This document shows, piece by piece, positions 63,183-64,000 of a DNA stretch of 64,000 nucleotides. Every line of letters starts with the position of its first letter. The first letter of the stretch is position 1. The translations under genes and the position numbers were made by a program. The DNA is taken from contig NZ_FNPL01000015.1 in NCBI RefSeq assembly GCF_900107305.1, forward strand, positions 46,648 through 110,647, read 5' to 3'. This DNA is from Thermoactinomyces sp. DSM 45892. GTDB lineage: Bacteria; Bacillota; Bacilli; Thermoactinomycetales; Thermoactinomycetaceae. The notes under the pieces are model-generated. The model was not told where the DNA came from and did not search any database. It saw nothing but the letters and a program-made list of their open reading frames with translations.

Positions 63183-63776
63183 CTAGTGGAGCACTAGATA
63201 TCCCAACCCGATCACCGTAAAAATACCTGATACATAACGAATCATAATATCCCAGCGGGTATTTGTTTTTATTCGGGCTAGTCGAAAACCCGTTTTATAG
63301 GGCCAAAATAACGGAATTCCCGATACAGTTAATGCATCTGCAAATAAATGCGAGAGATAGCCAGCCATAAAATATTCAAAGTACAACTGATTCGGCGAAG
63401 CTAAAAAACTAATCATTCCCACCAACCCTACTCCCAAAAGAGAGTGAGTAAAGCTCCTATGAGGAACATATGCCGCAATCACCACATATAAACCGGTTAA
63501 TGCAATCCATAGCGGACCATTAAAATAAAAACATGCCACTATGAGCAAAAAGCCTATTAGGGAGGCGAAAAAGGCCCTATATCGTGTCTTCAAGTTTAGC
63601 GTTACATATTTACTAATATAGCTTCCCTTATGATCTAAATCAGGCAACATACTACTAAGAGTTGCCACAGCAATCCCGATGGAAAGAGTAAGCCAATCTT
63701 GAGTCCCATCCACATTTAAAGTGGCGTAACCTACTCCGAACAGAGCACCCATCGATAAATGTGTTTTTCCAGTCAT
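63183..63776 (-). CDS. YdjM/DUF457-type membrane protein (LexA-regulated hydrolase family)
   Basis: 197 aa with about five membrane helices. It opens MTGKTHLSMGALFGVGYATL, has the conserved SSMLPDLDHKGSYIS and HRSFTHSLLGVGLVG motifs with His/Asp residues that suggest a metal site, and ends in a hydrophobic helix. Proteins of this group are annotated as membrane-bound metal-dependent hydrolases, without a proven substrate. Confidence 0.87.
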   Translation of the reverse strand: MTGKTHLSMGALFGVGYATLNVDGTQDWLTLSIGIAVATLSSMLPDLDHKGSYISKYVTLNLKTRYRAFFASLIGFLLIVACFYFNGPLWIALTGLYVVIAAYVPHRSFTHSLLGVGLVGMISFLASPNQLYFEYFMAGYLSHLFADALTVSGIPLFWPYKTGFRLARIKTNTRWDIMIRYVSGIFTVIGLGYLVLH

Positions 63777-64000
63777 TTGATTTATCCCCCCTTGTTTGAA
63801 GCATTAGATACATTGCCCTAATTGATTTCTATGTACTGTTTAGTAATAGGCTTGAATTTATGTACAATATATATTGTATTATATTTTATATTAACTTGTT
63901 TCCTTACTCGAGATGAGCAAATTCGCTTGAAATAATTTACAAATGATCAAAAAGAAAGACATGGTACCCCCTGTGTAGAAGTTATTGGTTCCCGCCAAAT
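63777..64000. other. AT-rich upstream region, no gene seen
   Basis: It contains the presumed promoter of the YdjM-like gene (a palindromic TACAATATATATTGTA at 63861-63876) and nothing else recognisable up to the window edge. Confidence 0.5.

Overview
The window comes from a low-to-medium GC, endospore-forming member of the Bacilli. The spore genes (sspI, a ytxC homologue, a YjcZ-like peptide) and the gene order show this. The order lcfA ... mutS2 ... polX ... cvpA-zapA-pheT-pheS-trmH/sspI ... rplT-rpmI-infC ... thrS-ytxC follows the Bacillus subtilis pheST/thrS neighbourhood. A family such as Thermoactinomycetaceae would fit, but that is inference. No tRNA, rRNA, CRISPR array or insertion sequence was seen.

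Region by region. 1-4.3 kb: an acyl-CoA ligase cut by the window edge, an HI0933-type flavoprotein and a NOL1/NOP2/Sun-type RNA m5C methyltransferase. 4.4-7.3 kb: a three-gene unit resembling the B. subtilis sdpABC toxin system, made of a secreted Ala/Gly-rich 146-aa precursor, an SdpA-like DUF5819 membrane protein and an SdpB-like HTTM protein fused to a DCC thiol-oxidoreductase domain. 7.5-16.2 kb: two MFS exporters, an M3/M2-like metallopeptidase, an ArAE exporter, a YbjQ protein, KimA behind a c-di-AMP (ydaO) riboswitch, and a decayed GNAT gene. 16.2-22.4 kb: mutS2 and polX with four small genes around them.

22.5-42.0 kb is the most striking part: about 20 kb lying between polX and cvpA, which are neighbours in B. 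subtilis. It holds a 2008-aa collagen-like protein with about 275 G-P-Q-G-x-T units, five separate small paralogues of its N-terminal domain (one with a Cys/His-rich insert), seven glycosyltransferase proteins (two fused to methyltransferases in opposite domain order), a NeuD-type acyltransferase and a highly charged repeat protein. I read it as a glycosylated spore-surface filament system related in concept to BclA exosporium nap. Two divergent secreted-protein genes follow.

43.5-50.2 kb: cvpA, zapA, pheT and pheS (with a Phe T-box), a SpoU rRNA methyltransferase, sspI and a histidine phosphatase. 50.2-58.2 kb: an M42 aminopeptidase, a Gly/Cys-rich peptide, a BdbC/BdbD disulfide pair, a decayed ORF, a divergent PhoH-type ATPase, a methyltransferase, and a MarR regulator with a DHA2 drug exporter. 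58.5-63.8 kb: rplT-rpmI-infC with an L20 leader and an AUC-start infC, thrS with a Thr T-box, ytxC and a YdjM-like membrane protein.

Many start codons were moved inward from the longest ORF because a clear Shine-Dalgarno sequence sits in front of the internal start. All functional calls rest on motif and homology recognition from reading; no search was run.
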